Below are positions 28,501-43,500 of a stretch of DNA of 64,000 bases, piece by piece. Under the pieces are notes generated by a model. The model was not told the DNA's origin and made no database searches. It worked only from the letters and a program-made list of their open reading frames with translations. The stretch is from positions 46,992,966 to 47,056,965 of the forward strand of contig OW804094.1 in assembly GCA_942159475.1 (NCBI GenBank), given 5' to 3'. Numbering within the stretch: the first letter of the stretch is position 1; each line of letters opens with the position of its first letter. The translations under genes were made by a program, and so were the position numbers. This DNA comes from Sthenelais limicola (lineage: Eukaryota > Annelida > Polychaeta > Phyllodocida > Sigalionidae).

Positions 28501-31500
28501 TACAGGGTCTGGTGCAGGGCCTAATTGGAAAAAGGGAGGGTATGGGTTGTGGTTGTAGCAGTGGCCGGGTGAGCTCATGATACCCGTTACATGTAGACAG
28601 ATTAATAAGTACAATGCGGTTGCTCAAAATCTCATGATGAGTTCATGATACCCATTACATGTAGACAGATTATACTACAATGCGGTTGCTCAAAATCTAG
28701 AAACTAGTTCTCCCAGAGGGAATTATATCGTATTGTTAACCAATCCTTATGCTACCCTTATATTAGGGAACGTATCCTCAATTGGAGTTAGTAGTAAAAT
28801 AATGATAAGGATCAGAGGAACACCCCTTATCCTTATGTTAACACTACCTCATGAAACACCCTTAAAATAAGGATATTCCTTATTTTTGGGGTGTTGCATG
28901 AGGTAACGTTAACATTAGGATTATCTTGGGCAATAGGCCCCTGTCCAGGGCACATTGCTGGAGGGGCTGGTTGTGTGTCATGTCCCAATCTAATAATCGG
29001 AGCATGTATATTGATGCAGCTAGACTAGCTGCGCGTTCACATACTGGGAAATTTGTGAAACCTCATAATTATAAACAAAAAGTATTGGTATGATACCTTC
29101 ATCAATGTCATATTTTTACACGATGATCCAGCTGGGTTTTGTAACTTGCACATGAACTTGATGAGATGCGTCTTTCCGCATCCAGTCTCTCCCATTACCA
29201 CTACTGGTATCTTGCACCTGGTCGAGGGATTTATAAATTGGTTAACATGGAATCAAAAAAACAATCAATCACTTATTCTATTCAAAGACTATTACTACAA
29301 GGAAAGCATTACTGAATTGATCATCTATGAAGGGTTACTACATTAATCACACCTGAAGCGCATTTGGATTGCCATCATCTTTTTCACGTTGTCTGATGTG
29401 AGAACATAGTTTACATCGGGATCGTGTGGCCTATCATTGCCCATAACTCTACAAAGCTTCTCCAGCTGTTGATCTCTGAAGCATAAGAATATTGTATGTT
29501 TTGAAATCAAGGTTATGACATCTTACATTTTGTACATATGAAACTAGGTTCTTAATTCAATGTCACACAGGTTAGTGATATACACGAAAATATACACGAA
29601 AATATAATATACACAAAGGTATAACATTAGAAATATCAAGATATTCCTCTTCTCGTAAATGGTTTACAAACAGTGGGCAAACAGTATTCGTCCATGTGGT
29701 GGTATCGCTTATTAGTATATATGTGGTGAAAAGTATGATGTCCGCCGAGGTAGTTGCTGGATGCTGGGTGTTTGCATCAACATAAATCTTACACACAAAG
29801 GTTTACAGCAATTAGGCAATGTCTAAAAGGTGGACCGAATAATATAGAAATGATTAGGATGACTGGGCAAACCGTCATGGTTGAGGACATTTATGCATTA
29901 TCGCTTGGTTTTTGTCAGGTAGTTATTTCTCTAATAAATAAACTAAAACTCTTGAGCCCACCTTGGCAATGTTTTGAAATCCTCAGATAGGTCAACACCA
30001 TTGTCTCTCAGTCCTTTGTATAGGTCGTATTTAAGGATGTTTTCTTCGATGACATGGCCAGTTTCTGGATCAAGAAGATGCATTGTTCGTGGATCGATAC
30101 GGAATCCAGTTGCTGTTACTGAATGACCATCAGGATTGAAGAATATGTAGGGATGCGCCCTGTAAGTCAGGGAGTATAGCATTACAGACCTGGCTAAACA
30201 TCGTGTATCATATCGGCAGGTTAGTAAAACACCAATTCTACTGAACCTCCATCACGTATGAATAAGAGATGTTTTGAAATGAATATCACAGGAACCTCAA
30301 TTAAAAAGTAAATGTATTTATTACCCTGATTCCCAACGTCTCTTCAACTGGTATTGGGACAGCTCATCTCCCTCTTGAATTTCGGGCATGTCACCCTGTT
30401 CAGAATGTATTAAGGGCTGTAAAGTCAGATTTCTGGGGATGTACAATTGGCCAAAATCGTACCTTTCTTCATTGCGTCGTTCGCCATTTTAGTAGAAATC
30501 ATGCTATTTCTTTTATTTTTGTATCTTTGAGAGTATTCGGTGATAAAGATAACGAGGTAGAGAAAGAATATGTACATGTTTAAGGTTCGAATGATACTGG
30601 CAAAAGGTTTATTAAAAAAAACTTTACAAAAAAGAAACTGGGAAATAAGAATTAAAAAAATGGCAAATTAGGAATAAATGAGTGGATTATTTCAACCATA
30701 GACAATGGATGTATGAAAGTCAAAATTGGTTTAAATGCTGCTGTAGATACGCAGCTATCTATGCATGTCAGACAGGTAATAGTTTATTCAAGGAGCTCTA
30801 AAAACTGAACTGGTGGGAGAAAGACGTAATAATTGGTATTGGCAGATAGCTGACGTATACATGTACCCTTTTGAATTAAGTTGGTTTCCAGACTTAAATC
30901 TAAACATTTGTCAAAGTTCACTAATGACACCGTAATTGTGTATTCCCAGAACATCTTTTTAGGTATTATTACAGATCTGAACATAAGAATCGATGTTCAG
31001 ATCCGCACAAAGGATAATATTATTATGTCCGTCCTGTTTTACATAACTCTCAGACAATACTTAACTCAAGCCTTCATAATGAAAATGGACCAATAAAAAG
31101 AAATATTGATATCAGGTTCATAACATAAATTTATCCATATAATATACCAGAAGAGCGATTTCTACGAAAAGAGGTAGAAATCCATATAGGGACAAGAGGG
31201 GTTTCTTTGTCTCACATGCTCTCGGAATTTGTCGTTTTACAAACCATCTTATATATCTGTAGAGTTCTGTCCACCCTCTCTGGAGGATTATATATGTGGT
31301 TTGTGAAGATATCTTGGGCGAAAATTTGATTTTGAAGCCTTTTTTAAATTGCGATCTCTACACTCTATTTATAGCCTGGGAAAGAGGAGGGAGAAGATGT
31401 AGGGGAAGGGAGAGGGGGGAGGGAGAGAAAGCGGGGAGAGGGAGCATGAGAAAGAGGGGAGGGAGAGGGGGGAAATCGTAGATGGGGTTGGGATAGAAAA

Positions 31501-34500
31501 ACAGGTATGAAAGTCGGAGACGGGGGAGGGAAAAGCGGGAGAGGGGGAAGTGGGGAGAGAGGGTGACCGTCCAGAGGACGGGTACTTTGCTAGTACTCAA
31601 TAAAATATTAGGCCCGAATGACTGGGTCCTAGAAAACTAATCAACTGCATAATAATATTATTATCATACCATTTCAATCTAAAAACCAAATCAAAATGCC
31701 AGCATTAAAAACTGAATGTTTGTCATACGGTTTTCAGTTCTTCTTGTATATAACATTTGAAATCCTCAGAATGTCCTTAAACTTCTCACATTATATACAA
31801 ATTAGGATCCTACCTCACTAAGTATACCATCCTCACTGAAGGATGGGGATTCCTCTGCAATCACCAACGAGCGGTTGGAGAAATCCTGTTGATAAAACAA
31901 GTTTACAAATGTCATTATCATTGAGATGTTCATTTACATAGTAACAAGCAATCTATATAGTCCATCTTCAAGCTACCGTATATGTTATGATAATTTAACA
32001 ATGTGTAGTTGCCCATGGATATGATTACTACGCAAAAAGATTTTTGGGAATCAAAACCAATTTTACAAAGAACCGTACAAAGATCGATGGTAAATAAATC
32101 TGAACAACTTTTGGTCAAAAGTTCTGTATCTCAATGGATTTTCTGTTATCAAAACTAATTTTAATCTATTAATAATTACCCCAGTCTTGAGCTTGGGTTT
32201 GAAACTGTTATCATAGCTCTATATATATCTTTGTAAAACTATTATTGTGGTATGTTATTTTATAAATAAGAGCTCTGACCTTTGACATCTGTATCATGAA
32301 ACGTATCACAAATTGCTGAAACCCTGGAAGAGTATCTTCAACAATCGCCTCGTTCAGAAATACTGACTCTTCACACATCTTCAATTGTTTGGATAGGAAC
32401 CGAGTAAAATACTCCAACTCTGACCATGTTGGATCTAAGAAACCACAATACCTGTATGTCAATGAAATAATTGTATCATTTTATTGCATTCATATTGCAT
32501 TCATTTTATTGCATAACTTATTATCAACCAACACACCATAGATTAGCATAATTATGCAAAAAAAAGACACTCAAATTGGAATTGAGACGCCTATTGCTTT
32601 TAATCACAAATAGAATGAAACGTCATTGCATAATAGAATTGTGACGCTAGTGCGTATTTAAATGTATTTAAAACGATGATAGAAATGTGTCATCAAGAGT
32701 AACACCCATGCATTAGAGATACCTTATGCAGGTTTCAAGGCTGTCTACCAAGTCTTCAATTTTTGGTGGGATGTACGTTGAAGGACTAGTTGCTGCTTGC
32801 TTCACTTGAGATCCCGGAGGGGAGTTGGCTTTTGTGTCTGAATCCAGCAGACCTTCTGTTCCAGTCGCACCCTCTACGCCTTCCTTATCTTCTTTATTTG
32901 ACTCTTGTTCAGTGATTTCACTTACATCCTGCAACGGTTCAAATCTAACTGAATGATCTTAGCACTTTTTGCACAGGGCCCTAATCCCTGCTGTAGTGTA
33001 CTGTTGAATAATTCAACTAAAGGGCCTTGTCCACCAAAAAGTACCCATGCTGACCATTCTTATGATGTGATGTAGCTTGGCATAGTCCGCAATAGAGGAC
33101 TAATGCAAGACTAATGTTAATGTCTAAGTGGTCCGCTATGGTTAAGCCTCCCTTGAGCTATTTAAACCTCTATACAGAATAAAGTGCAGTTCCTTTATCC
33201 ATCTCTGAGTATGCAGTTGTCTAAATAGTATATCATTGGTGGAGAACCCGGGAATACACCCTCACCAATATCAAAGGCTGACGCGGCTAGGGCCTATATA
33301 TAATGTACTTGCTTGTTTACAACCATGTATGCCAACATGCCAGATTACATTATATGTATAATAATTAAAATCTCATCCAATAAAATTTTAATTAGCCCAA
33401 TCCTCTCTTACTCTTGTCTCTTGACTTCCAGGCGTTACAAGTAATGCTATGATAATGATAATAATGATAATAATTACATTGTTGAACAATTGAGTTCACA
33501 ACAATTTTACCATACCTTACAAACAATATCCTTCATACCTAAAAACAACTTTGTACTACATCAAAAATCAAAATAATACACTACAAGCATCAACATCTAT
33601 ATACATATTATCCATTAGGCCTTATAATAATCTTGTTTCAGGTAGTTACAAACGTTTAAGAATAATTCAAATTCCGAATATTAACTGGCAAATTATTTTT
33701 AGTTGAGCACCTACATATTGAGGGCTACAGCGATTTCTGTTACACTTGGGTCTTATTGTCTTGAATAATTATGATGCCATCTCGATCTCATCCTTGCTGA
33801 TCTTGCATTCATATATCATTCTTTGATAAACTATAGTTTTGCTTGGTTAAACTTCAATAACACAACATCCATATCTTTCAAGTTACATAATGAATGTAAT
33901 TATTCAGTCTAATACAAACACACACAGCTTTATTCATTACTCTTCTTAGCTTTCCCATAACCCCACAGTGCAGAATATTAAAATTTAAAAAAAGATAAGT
34001 AGGCCTACTTTAAACTAATGAAATAAAACCGCCGCAATATCAAATCATTTTGATATTTCCGCATGGCCGCCGTGGAAAAAAACGCTGTAGCAAAAACAAA
34101 ACGCTATGAGGGCCTATCCACTACTGCAATTATTTATTACTGCAAACCCCTTAGTGGATCTGGGCCTTAATGCGTCAAAATTACTATGCCTAGTATTTAT
34201 CTCTTTAGATTCCAATGTATAAGGTAGGTATAAATAAGCCCATACTAATTCTGGGATCCGCGATCCTCCATTTTTTCTTACCTGAGTCAACATCCTAAGA
34301 TGTTTATTGACTCGTTGATAGTTCTCGCTTTCAAAAGTTTCTATATCAAATAGTTGCTGGAATTCCTTTGCAATGATATCATCTGGAATGCAAAATTGAA
34401 ACAAATATTTTTATATTATATTTTTCTTTATACACTTATACATTAATTTTAAGAGACGTATCAGGATTCCTGATGTGTCAAAACATGATATATAACATAA

Positions 34501-37500
34501 TATATATGAATAAGCAGTTGGTGTTTTGTTTTGACAATAACGTTGAACCCACTCCTTCTAGAATATGATAGGAAATGGAATCCTTGTATTCCCAATTTAT
34601 AGAATTATAATATTATTTGTTATTATTGTGGGTCAATGTTTCATTTATCTGTATTCCTTATGTAATTTACCGGTGGTTTCAAGTGGCTTCATGGCCTTTA
34701 AGCTCTCCTTTGGCGAGAGGCACTTGATTTCTGGTAGAAGGTCCAATACAAGATGAACATTTTGATGGCGAATCTCCTCTGGCTCCTGGTGGATAATAGT
34801 AAGGTTTTATTGGAATTTGTATGCAGGGGAATAATGCAGGGGTATGATTCAGAAGTTTTTAGGGCTAGATACACAATATAAAAATTCATTCCCACAATAA
34901 ACATGCTTACAATGTGGTGATAAAAATATATAATCATTGGAAAGATGAAACATGTTCCTATATTAACTCACAGATATTCCAATCTCCCAGTTCTTTAGAG
35001 GCATTATCTCAATTATATACATGTCCCGGTTAGACCGCCGCCAAATATATCCTGAAGGATCCGTCAGACTTCCTAGAACAACCATGTTAAATAACACATG
35101 GTCCACTCCATTGTTTATCTGAAAGCATTGAAGGAAATATTTTTAAAGGCGATCAGACCTTTCATTCTGTTCATTGGTGGTCCACAGTCACTTTTGACAG
35201 GGCTAAGGTGAGTTAATTAGCATGTGCAATAGTACACTTTCAAGGTCTTTTGTTATTTGTCACTTGCTACCGCTGTCGCTTCACCAATTTCAGAAATAAA
35301 AGTTATGTCGATTTAAGGCACGAGGAGCCCTATCATTAAAATTGTCATACCTCGTGTTGAATATCAACATGGAAGAGTCGGGGTGATGGAGTACTGGCAT
35401 GGGGCAGGAGAGAGTTCAACAGGTCATTGGACCTGGCTATTTTACCGAAGATGGGCAACGTAGCACTGACCGTGTCCTCCTTCAAACCAACCCTTTTTGC
35501 TAATCTTTTGCGGCATCGTTTCATCCATAATGACTTCCCATTTCCTGCCCGATCTGACGTGACCATACGTACTGAGAGCCTGGGACGAGTAATAGAGAAT
35601 GATCAATTGACATAATTTATTAATGCATATAGCTCGGCCTTTATATGAAAATAGCTTACTTAAGTTTTACCAACCTGTCAGAGCCACCCATCTTATATCG
35701 TGAGTTGAATACAAGACTTTGCTGAACGTAATCTTTCACTTTGGACAATGGCCTCACTTCTAAACCATGCACACGATGCTGTGTTAAAGCCCCAACCAGT
35801 AACGACCTATCTTGACCTTCAGCGCTACAGATGACCACAAGACGATACTTGGACTCCCCCTGCACCCTTCTATCAATCAGGGATTCTACTTCTACAGCAA
35901 CATCGCGTCTCAGTTTATCTGCATAGGCTAAAGTGTAGATCTGATTCGACTTGTCCTGGATAGATCTCATCATGAGAAGGTCCACTTCCTCAGCGGATGT
36001 CTCCTCAGAGCACAAAAGTACTTCCCGGCGCGTTGGCAGATCCTTGGCTGGAGCACCTTTTTCATCCCCCATGTACGTAGCAAGGACCGTAAGAAGGAGT
36101 TCGTTTTGCGGGCATACAATCAGATTTGGATGGCCGACCTTCAGATAGGTTGGTAGTATTCTGTCTGGTTCGGTTCTGTCTTTGAGGCATTGGAGAATGT
36201 GTCCGAGATGTTCTATTCCCAGGTAATCTTCCACACTTAATTTCGATTTTGACAGGAACTTTTCCCACAATCCTTTCAGCTGATACTTTAGGCTCTCACT
36301 GTAAAATCAATATTGTCGATACTGCATTTGTAATAAAAGCACTTTAAAAATCTAGTAGTGAATATATTAATTTTCTAAACGACAATATTAAAGGCCTAAG
36401 CTTTCTTATAAATAGTTTCAATATTGAAAAAGGCATTGGGCGGTCTTCCCATGATAGTGCTATATTTCCAACAGGCCTACCTCTCATGGGAACCATCATG
36501 CAGGTACTCATCCGCAACATCAGTGAGTGTTGTTTGAACCAAGACACTTTGGAAGTCTTTCTTGTCTTTCTCATGCCTTTCCTTTTTCTCAAGGCACCTC
36601 CATGCCACTTAAGAAAGGTAGTTATAAGATAATCAATGTATTTATAAACAAAAGGCAATATACGAAATATTATTAATGGTGTTTAAAGTCTGTCTTGAAT
36701 GGCCATAATTTTTTGTTATTTTTCTGCAAGTACACAAAGAATTACTCACTCTCATCAAAATCTCCTTGCCCATAGATGTCTATAACCCAATTAATAGTTT
36801 CTCGACTGTAGCCTTCCTCTAGAAGGGCATTGATATCTGGATCGTCATCGTAATCATCAATAATATCCTCAGGTTGCTCGCTTTCGGGATTCGCCTCATT
36901 TATTATTCCCAGCGCTTGTCTAAGAATAAAAAAATGAAAAATATAATAAGGGTGAAGTAAAATTAAGCCCTCGTCCCCCCTGGATGGGTTATTAATAATA
37001 ATAATAATATTGTTATTATTATCATTAGAAGTAGTAATAGTAGTAGTAATGGTGGTGGTAGTATGGGGGAAGTAAGCAAACTATGAACAGTTATTATGCA
37101 ATATTTTCTATAGAATCGTAATATTTGATTAGAATTATTTCCACCTTTAATATGTACTGACACACAAAGAATATATGCAGTGAACCGGCTCTAGTAGACA
37201 GTAGTGAGGGTAGAATCAAGTTGAAAACAATATCCAATGTAAAACCTAACATAAACAGTTGACTTGATACATTAGGAAACCTACTTCACAGCCTCTTTGA
37301 TATCATCAACGGTGCATTCTGGTTTTATATCATGAAGCAGTGACAAAATCAATGGCGACGGGTTTTTCTTCTTCTTGCTTGTCATGTCGGCCAGAGCAGC
37401 CCGCAGCATCACAAACTGTTCAGTTGTGTAATTATTCAGCTCAGGAAATTCACTTCTTTTCGTATCGACATAATTCTTCCATTCATCCCGACATTCCTCC

Positions 37501-40500
37501 ATGAACTCCCGCATCTACATATATACAAAACAATGTGAATTAAGCATTCAGCAATGAGACGAGTTCATGAGGAGCAAGAATCCTTGAACACCAATTAAAT
37601 GGGCATTATAGAACTTTATTTATTGTTATTCTGAATAGCAATAGCCCACACTTTCCTGCATTTGGAAAAAGAGTTGCCTGTCCCTATCTTAAACAGGTGA
37701 AATCGAGCTGTTTGAATTTCGACACTTTTAGGTCCTATTTGGACGAAAATAACTTCCGTAACGGCAGTACCCCTCCAAATTAAGCTATTGTCTTGTATGG
37801 TAGAATAACCCTATGTATTACTCATTTCATATTTACAAAAACCAGCATTTCAGGTAATACAAACCATAAAAAGAAATTCCAATTTCGAAATTTGGAAAAA
37901 TTGCTATGCATATCAAGTAAAGGTGTTTGATATTTTCAGAAAACCAGCCATAAAATCCTTAAAACCAATATTAAATTGTAAGTGCATGGCAATTCACAAT
38001 GGGCATGTGTGTGTGTAATATTATTGAAACAGGGGACATTGCCCTAAAGAAAACTTTGATTTGTTTGCCCTTTTTGCTCCAGATTCGCCTAATATATAAT
38101 GTCTTCTTGTTCTGCTGAAACATGCTGCTGCTGAAACATCGAAAGGCCTATTTTTACATATTTTTTTCACTTTGACCCATTCATCCCGTCATCCAGTTAC
38201 ATGTTTTGATCCAATACTTTAAATTTAGCATTTATGAAGCTGGATTTATACTGACATAGAGCTAAGCATTCACGTATGTAAATCTGTCAGCAATGCATAC
38301 AAATGTACCAACCTGTGTAATCTGCTGGATTATATCAGCATTCTTGGTTAAGCCACTCAGGATGTGATCAGATAGACCAAAATCAACGAACACATTTGTT
38401 CGTACGGTTTCCCGGCAATAAAATTTCGCCGACCAGTCTTTGAATAGGATGCTTCCAGCTGTGCATATGTCTATGAAGGTCGTTGCAAGTCTAATGATAC
38501 CATCCATTACCTGTAATTGATGAAGATTGAATTGATTAATTAGTGATAGTACCCTTAAATCTTGAGGTGTAACATCGAACCTAGGTCTTAGTAGAACAAT
38601 TTTTATATCATAAGTTTGGGTGTTATCATATAGAAATGAGTGACATCTGCCTATTTGATATGTGTAGACGTATCAACACATGCGTGATACGACCAATACA
38701 GAAAGAACTTGTTTGGTCGCATAAATCAAGTTGCGCCAACAATGACGCTCATTTCATGATGCAACATATTGTTTTGCCGAGTCGGAGGGTTGCGAGAAAG
38801 GTAAATAATGATCAATCAAGTTTGGGATCGATACAATTATTAAAACTCTCATAAAACTTTAACTCTACACACCTCATTGAATTTGGTGAAGTCAAACTTT
38901 TTCTTTTGCTGTTTTCCCGCGATTAGCATCAACTTGCTACGCAGGATGTTAAGATCATTGTAGCTGTAACTCCTCGCAGTATAACCACCTTCCGCAGGAA
39001 CCTCAACAGATATCATGTTTTCCACCTGAATTTGGCATGAAGGCGTTGAAATAACTATATCAATATTATATTATACACACTCTACCATATATACATAAGA
39101 CTCATTCAGAAGAAAAGAAGAACACGGACTCTTATATATTCAACATTTTGGCAATAACTTTGTTTTTAAGCTTAAAGGCACAGTATATATGTGGCATATG
39201 TGTGTGTTGTAGAGGATTAGAACAAACTAATATCATGATTAAGGAATATATACAGTAACATACCGTAATTTCTGAAGATCCCTTTCGGCCTACACGGTAT
39301 ATGCCTCTTTTGTTAATGGCATCCACCTCGTGGATTGTGCTGACTTCAACAGTGCGGTCAATAGTAATCAGTCTGTTCAGCCATTCAATGTCTCGATTCA
39401 CCGATTGCTTGAAAAGAAATATCTTGATTAAGCTATTTTTTATGAGTTGTTGATGCCCTTATAATGTCCTCAGCAGAATGATTACTATACTTCTTTAACA
39501 TAACTGAAAAGGTTAAATCAATAAATGGCACATACCAGTTTCTTGGGGAGGTCTATGTCATTTTGTAATCTTGGCCATACTTGCAAGCATATTTGGTAAA
39601 ATTCTTCAAATCCTGCATTACTTTCCAAGTTGTAAATGAGGGGTGCATATGCTCTAACCGCATCATCAAGACATGTGATTTTCGCTACCTCCAAATCTCC
39701 TTGACAGTCAGCCACAATGAGGCCTCTGTCCACCACTTCCTTCAACTGCTCTATTCCTGAGAGATAGATATAACAGGTTTATCAAATGTCTGAGAAGATA
39801 TATCACATATTCCGCCTTTCAAGGAAACTGTGAAAACATTAAACATTATATTAAGGTTAGATAGTATCTGGTTTCTGGAGAATACGATTTCTCTACATAG
39901 ATGTATCATATATACTTAATCTATACACTACAATTATGTCTACATAAAGGGTGGTCTCCACTGACTGTGGTAAGCTCTGCGGTAAGCCTTGCGACGGTGT
40001 TGTGATGGCGAGAAGTGGCGAGGTCCTGCCTACATGGAGACCACCCTTTATAGTGCACATAACATTCGTACATTATGTGGAAATATGTCATTAGTAAAAA
40101 CAGATATAAACATGTTGACTTACTTGTAACATTCTTGCGGACCCACCCAACTAGATTAGTACTAGTATTGAAGGCGTTTATACAATCAAGTTGCAATCTG
40201 GTCACACCAGCCAATCGCTTTCCAGCCTCCAGTAGTTCTTCTGTCATGTGCTGCAGCTGTGTGTGGGTGGAGGAAGACTGGAAGGAAATCATGTGGAATA
40301 TACATGGATGTTTCATTGATGAACACATTTCAAGGTGTAGCGGAATCTGTTGAATCATATAGTCTGAAATATTATCTTCAGATTTGCATTTCTGGAAATT
40401 ATGGTAGTTTGGCAGGTACATTATGTTGATACATACCGTTCGTATAATTCCTTCCAGAGCGTCAAAATTCCCTTGCAAATTGTGGGAGTATTTCACATCC

Positions 40501-43500
40501 AACATGTTTTTGGCCGTATCAACGTATTTAGAAATCTGACTGTATATTGATATCTGCCTCAGTCGTTGTTGTACGACAGACTTATCTCTTTGTTCCAACA
40601 TATTATCTATCTCCTTCTGCACCTGTTTGGGCTCCAAATTCTGGAAGAGGAATTTCACATCTTCTAGTTCAATGGAACCGGTCCTCAGATTTGCTTTGAG
40701 ATCATTCCACTGTTTTTCAGCAGGCCCCCACACCTGCTCTGCAATATATTTGAAATGACCAATTTTCTGAAGCTTAAGATACCTCGTCCAAATCCTCCGA
40801 AACACATGAGAATGCTGCAACACGTGGAGTTTTGGAAGAACATCTATAAGATTCAATGGGATGTCATAATAGCTGCCTGTCAGAGATGGCCTTTCCGATC
40901 CTTGGTGGTAGTCTAACGACAGGTCTGTGAGGGCAACTTCCTGATAACTTTTACCAAGATTGTTCTCGAGTTGGGACACCTCATCTGCATAGATGTATGA
41001 TAATAAGAGATTTAATGATAACATCGGTATTCATTACCTGTAGGACTATGACTATGATGTAGACAAACTGGAGGCAATGACTAGAAAATAATTAAGGTAC
41101 ACATTGTTCTATTCTGCTACCTACACCTACATTGTATGCCGATTTTCTGACATGGGGCATTACTTAGTTGCATGATACACTTTCAAACCCTTGAACACCA
41201 AGCAAGTTAATAACTCTGTTAGTAATTTGTAACTTCTTCCTAGTATCATATATGTCATAGTTTATATATCATATAGTTTAGTAACTTCTTCCTAGTATCA
41301 TATATAGTAGATAGGATGACACAATAAAACATATAATATCTTATTCCTTGGGTGTATTCTTAACATACCCCGGTCAACGTCATGATCAGTCAAACGAAGG
41401 AACAGGAGGAGTGTGGCGACATTCTCACGGTGGTGTTCAAATGCTGTCAACATTTCCTGGCATTTCTGAATCGCATCTTTTATATTTTTAACATCAGTTG
41501 GTCCTCCAATCAAATTTGCAGAAATCAAAGCCCTGCAAAGTTCCTCCTGAATTCCTATAATCCTGCCTAGAATGTGCTTGTTAATAGTTAAATGCTGAAT
41601 GTGGTGGAGTACTGTTTCAAGGGCCTGTCCGGTAGCTTGCAATCTGATCTGACTCTCACGATTCAAGAATGATCGGTGGTCAGCATTCGCTGTAAATGAT
41701 ATCAACATAAAATATGTGAAATTAGTATGGCATAACACACAGGGCTTTATGCGTGGGGTATACGCGTAAACTCTTGACTTGGAAATGCACTGGCAAGAAT
41801 AGCATATTGTGGCATGATAATCGGAAGACGGTGAATAGGACTGTTGTTACATTGTAATTGCCAGCAGCCTTCAAAGTAATTAATCATGACCGAGCATGAA
41901 ATCATGACGTACAAAAGATTTCCAGGAACTCGCATATGTAGGGTTGCTGCATGACCTCAAAGATAGGTTCCGATTTTGTCTTCCAGGGATACGTTTTCGT
42001 CCAGACTTCAGAGAGAAGGGAGATATACTCAGTGTTTTTGGCAAGCTCGAATAGCTCATGCCCCCTTGTTTCCTCCTTTTGAATGAAATAAAGAACATTT
42101 AGGTATCTAGAGTTAGTGCTCAAGTTATATACAGAAACCAAAGTTTGAAAGAATGAAACTACCTATAAGCTTAAGATTTAAAACATTTGTAAATATCATT
42201 GCGTCAAAAGTCTTCAATTAAGATGTAGCAATCACCCCAAAACATTTTATCTTATAAATATTGTAGTTTCCAAAGACAGAGAAATGGTGCGGACATTACA
42301 GGTCTATATTAGTCCAAGTCAGAACCATGAATATTAAATTGAATGGCATGGATTTATGGAAAGTTAGAGCGCTCTATAGTAGGCTTACGCGATAATGCTT
42401 TATAATACAGAACAAAACATCACAAACCCGCATTTCTTCCTGTGTTGCTAAGTAGGCATGACGTCTAGTGTGAAGTTGCAACTTTTCACTTGGGCATCTA
42501 GACTTCTTACATTGAATGTACATGTCAATCTTTTCTTTATTACTTATCTGTTGAAGAAAGAAAGCTTATGTTAAAACATTGAGTACTAAATGTCCTTTTC
42601 GCATGATTCTATTGTTTGTAATAGCTCGAAAAATATTTTATCCATTCAGTTGTATTTACAAAACCAATTAAACCCGTCAATTGCTTTCATGCCATTTTAC
42701 AATAGCTACTTATACTCTTCACATGTTGTCTTTCCCAGCTCTATCCTTCAATATTCAATATATCTCCATACATCTAATAGGTATGAATTATCATTCTCAC
42801 CATATGGCTATGGAGGTTTAGTAATGCTGAAACCTTTTCCAACCATTTATCGAGTCTCTCATTGCTGAATTCAACATCCAGCAGCGTCTCCCAGACCTGA
42901 AATTATTTATCGGTTGAGTCTGGTTGGAATTGGTCCTCTCATCCAGAACAGTGTGCCATTTGGATACCCAAATTCATACAGAGAATCAATATGGGAGAAA
43001 AATAGTGTGTAAATCGTGTGATATACATACGTTATATATTTATATTTGTATATATTATATATAATATTGGCAATGCTAATATTGATGATGCATTTGGAAA
43101 CTCATACCTTAAGTACATCCAGAAGATCCCTCTTGATTAACCACCGATCAAGCCATGAACAGAAACATTCCCAAAACATTTCGAAATGGTCATTACATTT
43201 GTCCACGAGTCTGGCTTGATCAACCATTGCCGTCAGCACAATTTGGCATAGACGCACAATGTAGAGAAAGGTTTGGTGTTCGGTGTTTATTGATGAATGG
43301 TGCATAAGGAGTGACAATGCAGCATCTGACAACACCTTCAACAATTGGTGCTGTCCCCTAAATTGCAGAATTTACATATTTCATCACATTATTGTACAAA
43401 CGTATCATGTCAATATCATATTTGGCTAAAATTAAATGCACAAATGTATTTTGGAAAACATATTAACAAAAAGTGTTTCTGTTTAGAATTTTGTTTTATA

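Noticed and set aside
41880..42098. Alternative reading frame over exon 41913-42075
   Set aside because: The other frame (EETRGHELFELA...) matches RNF213 and keeps phase with both neighbours.
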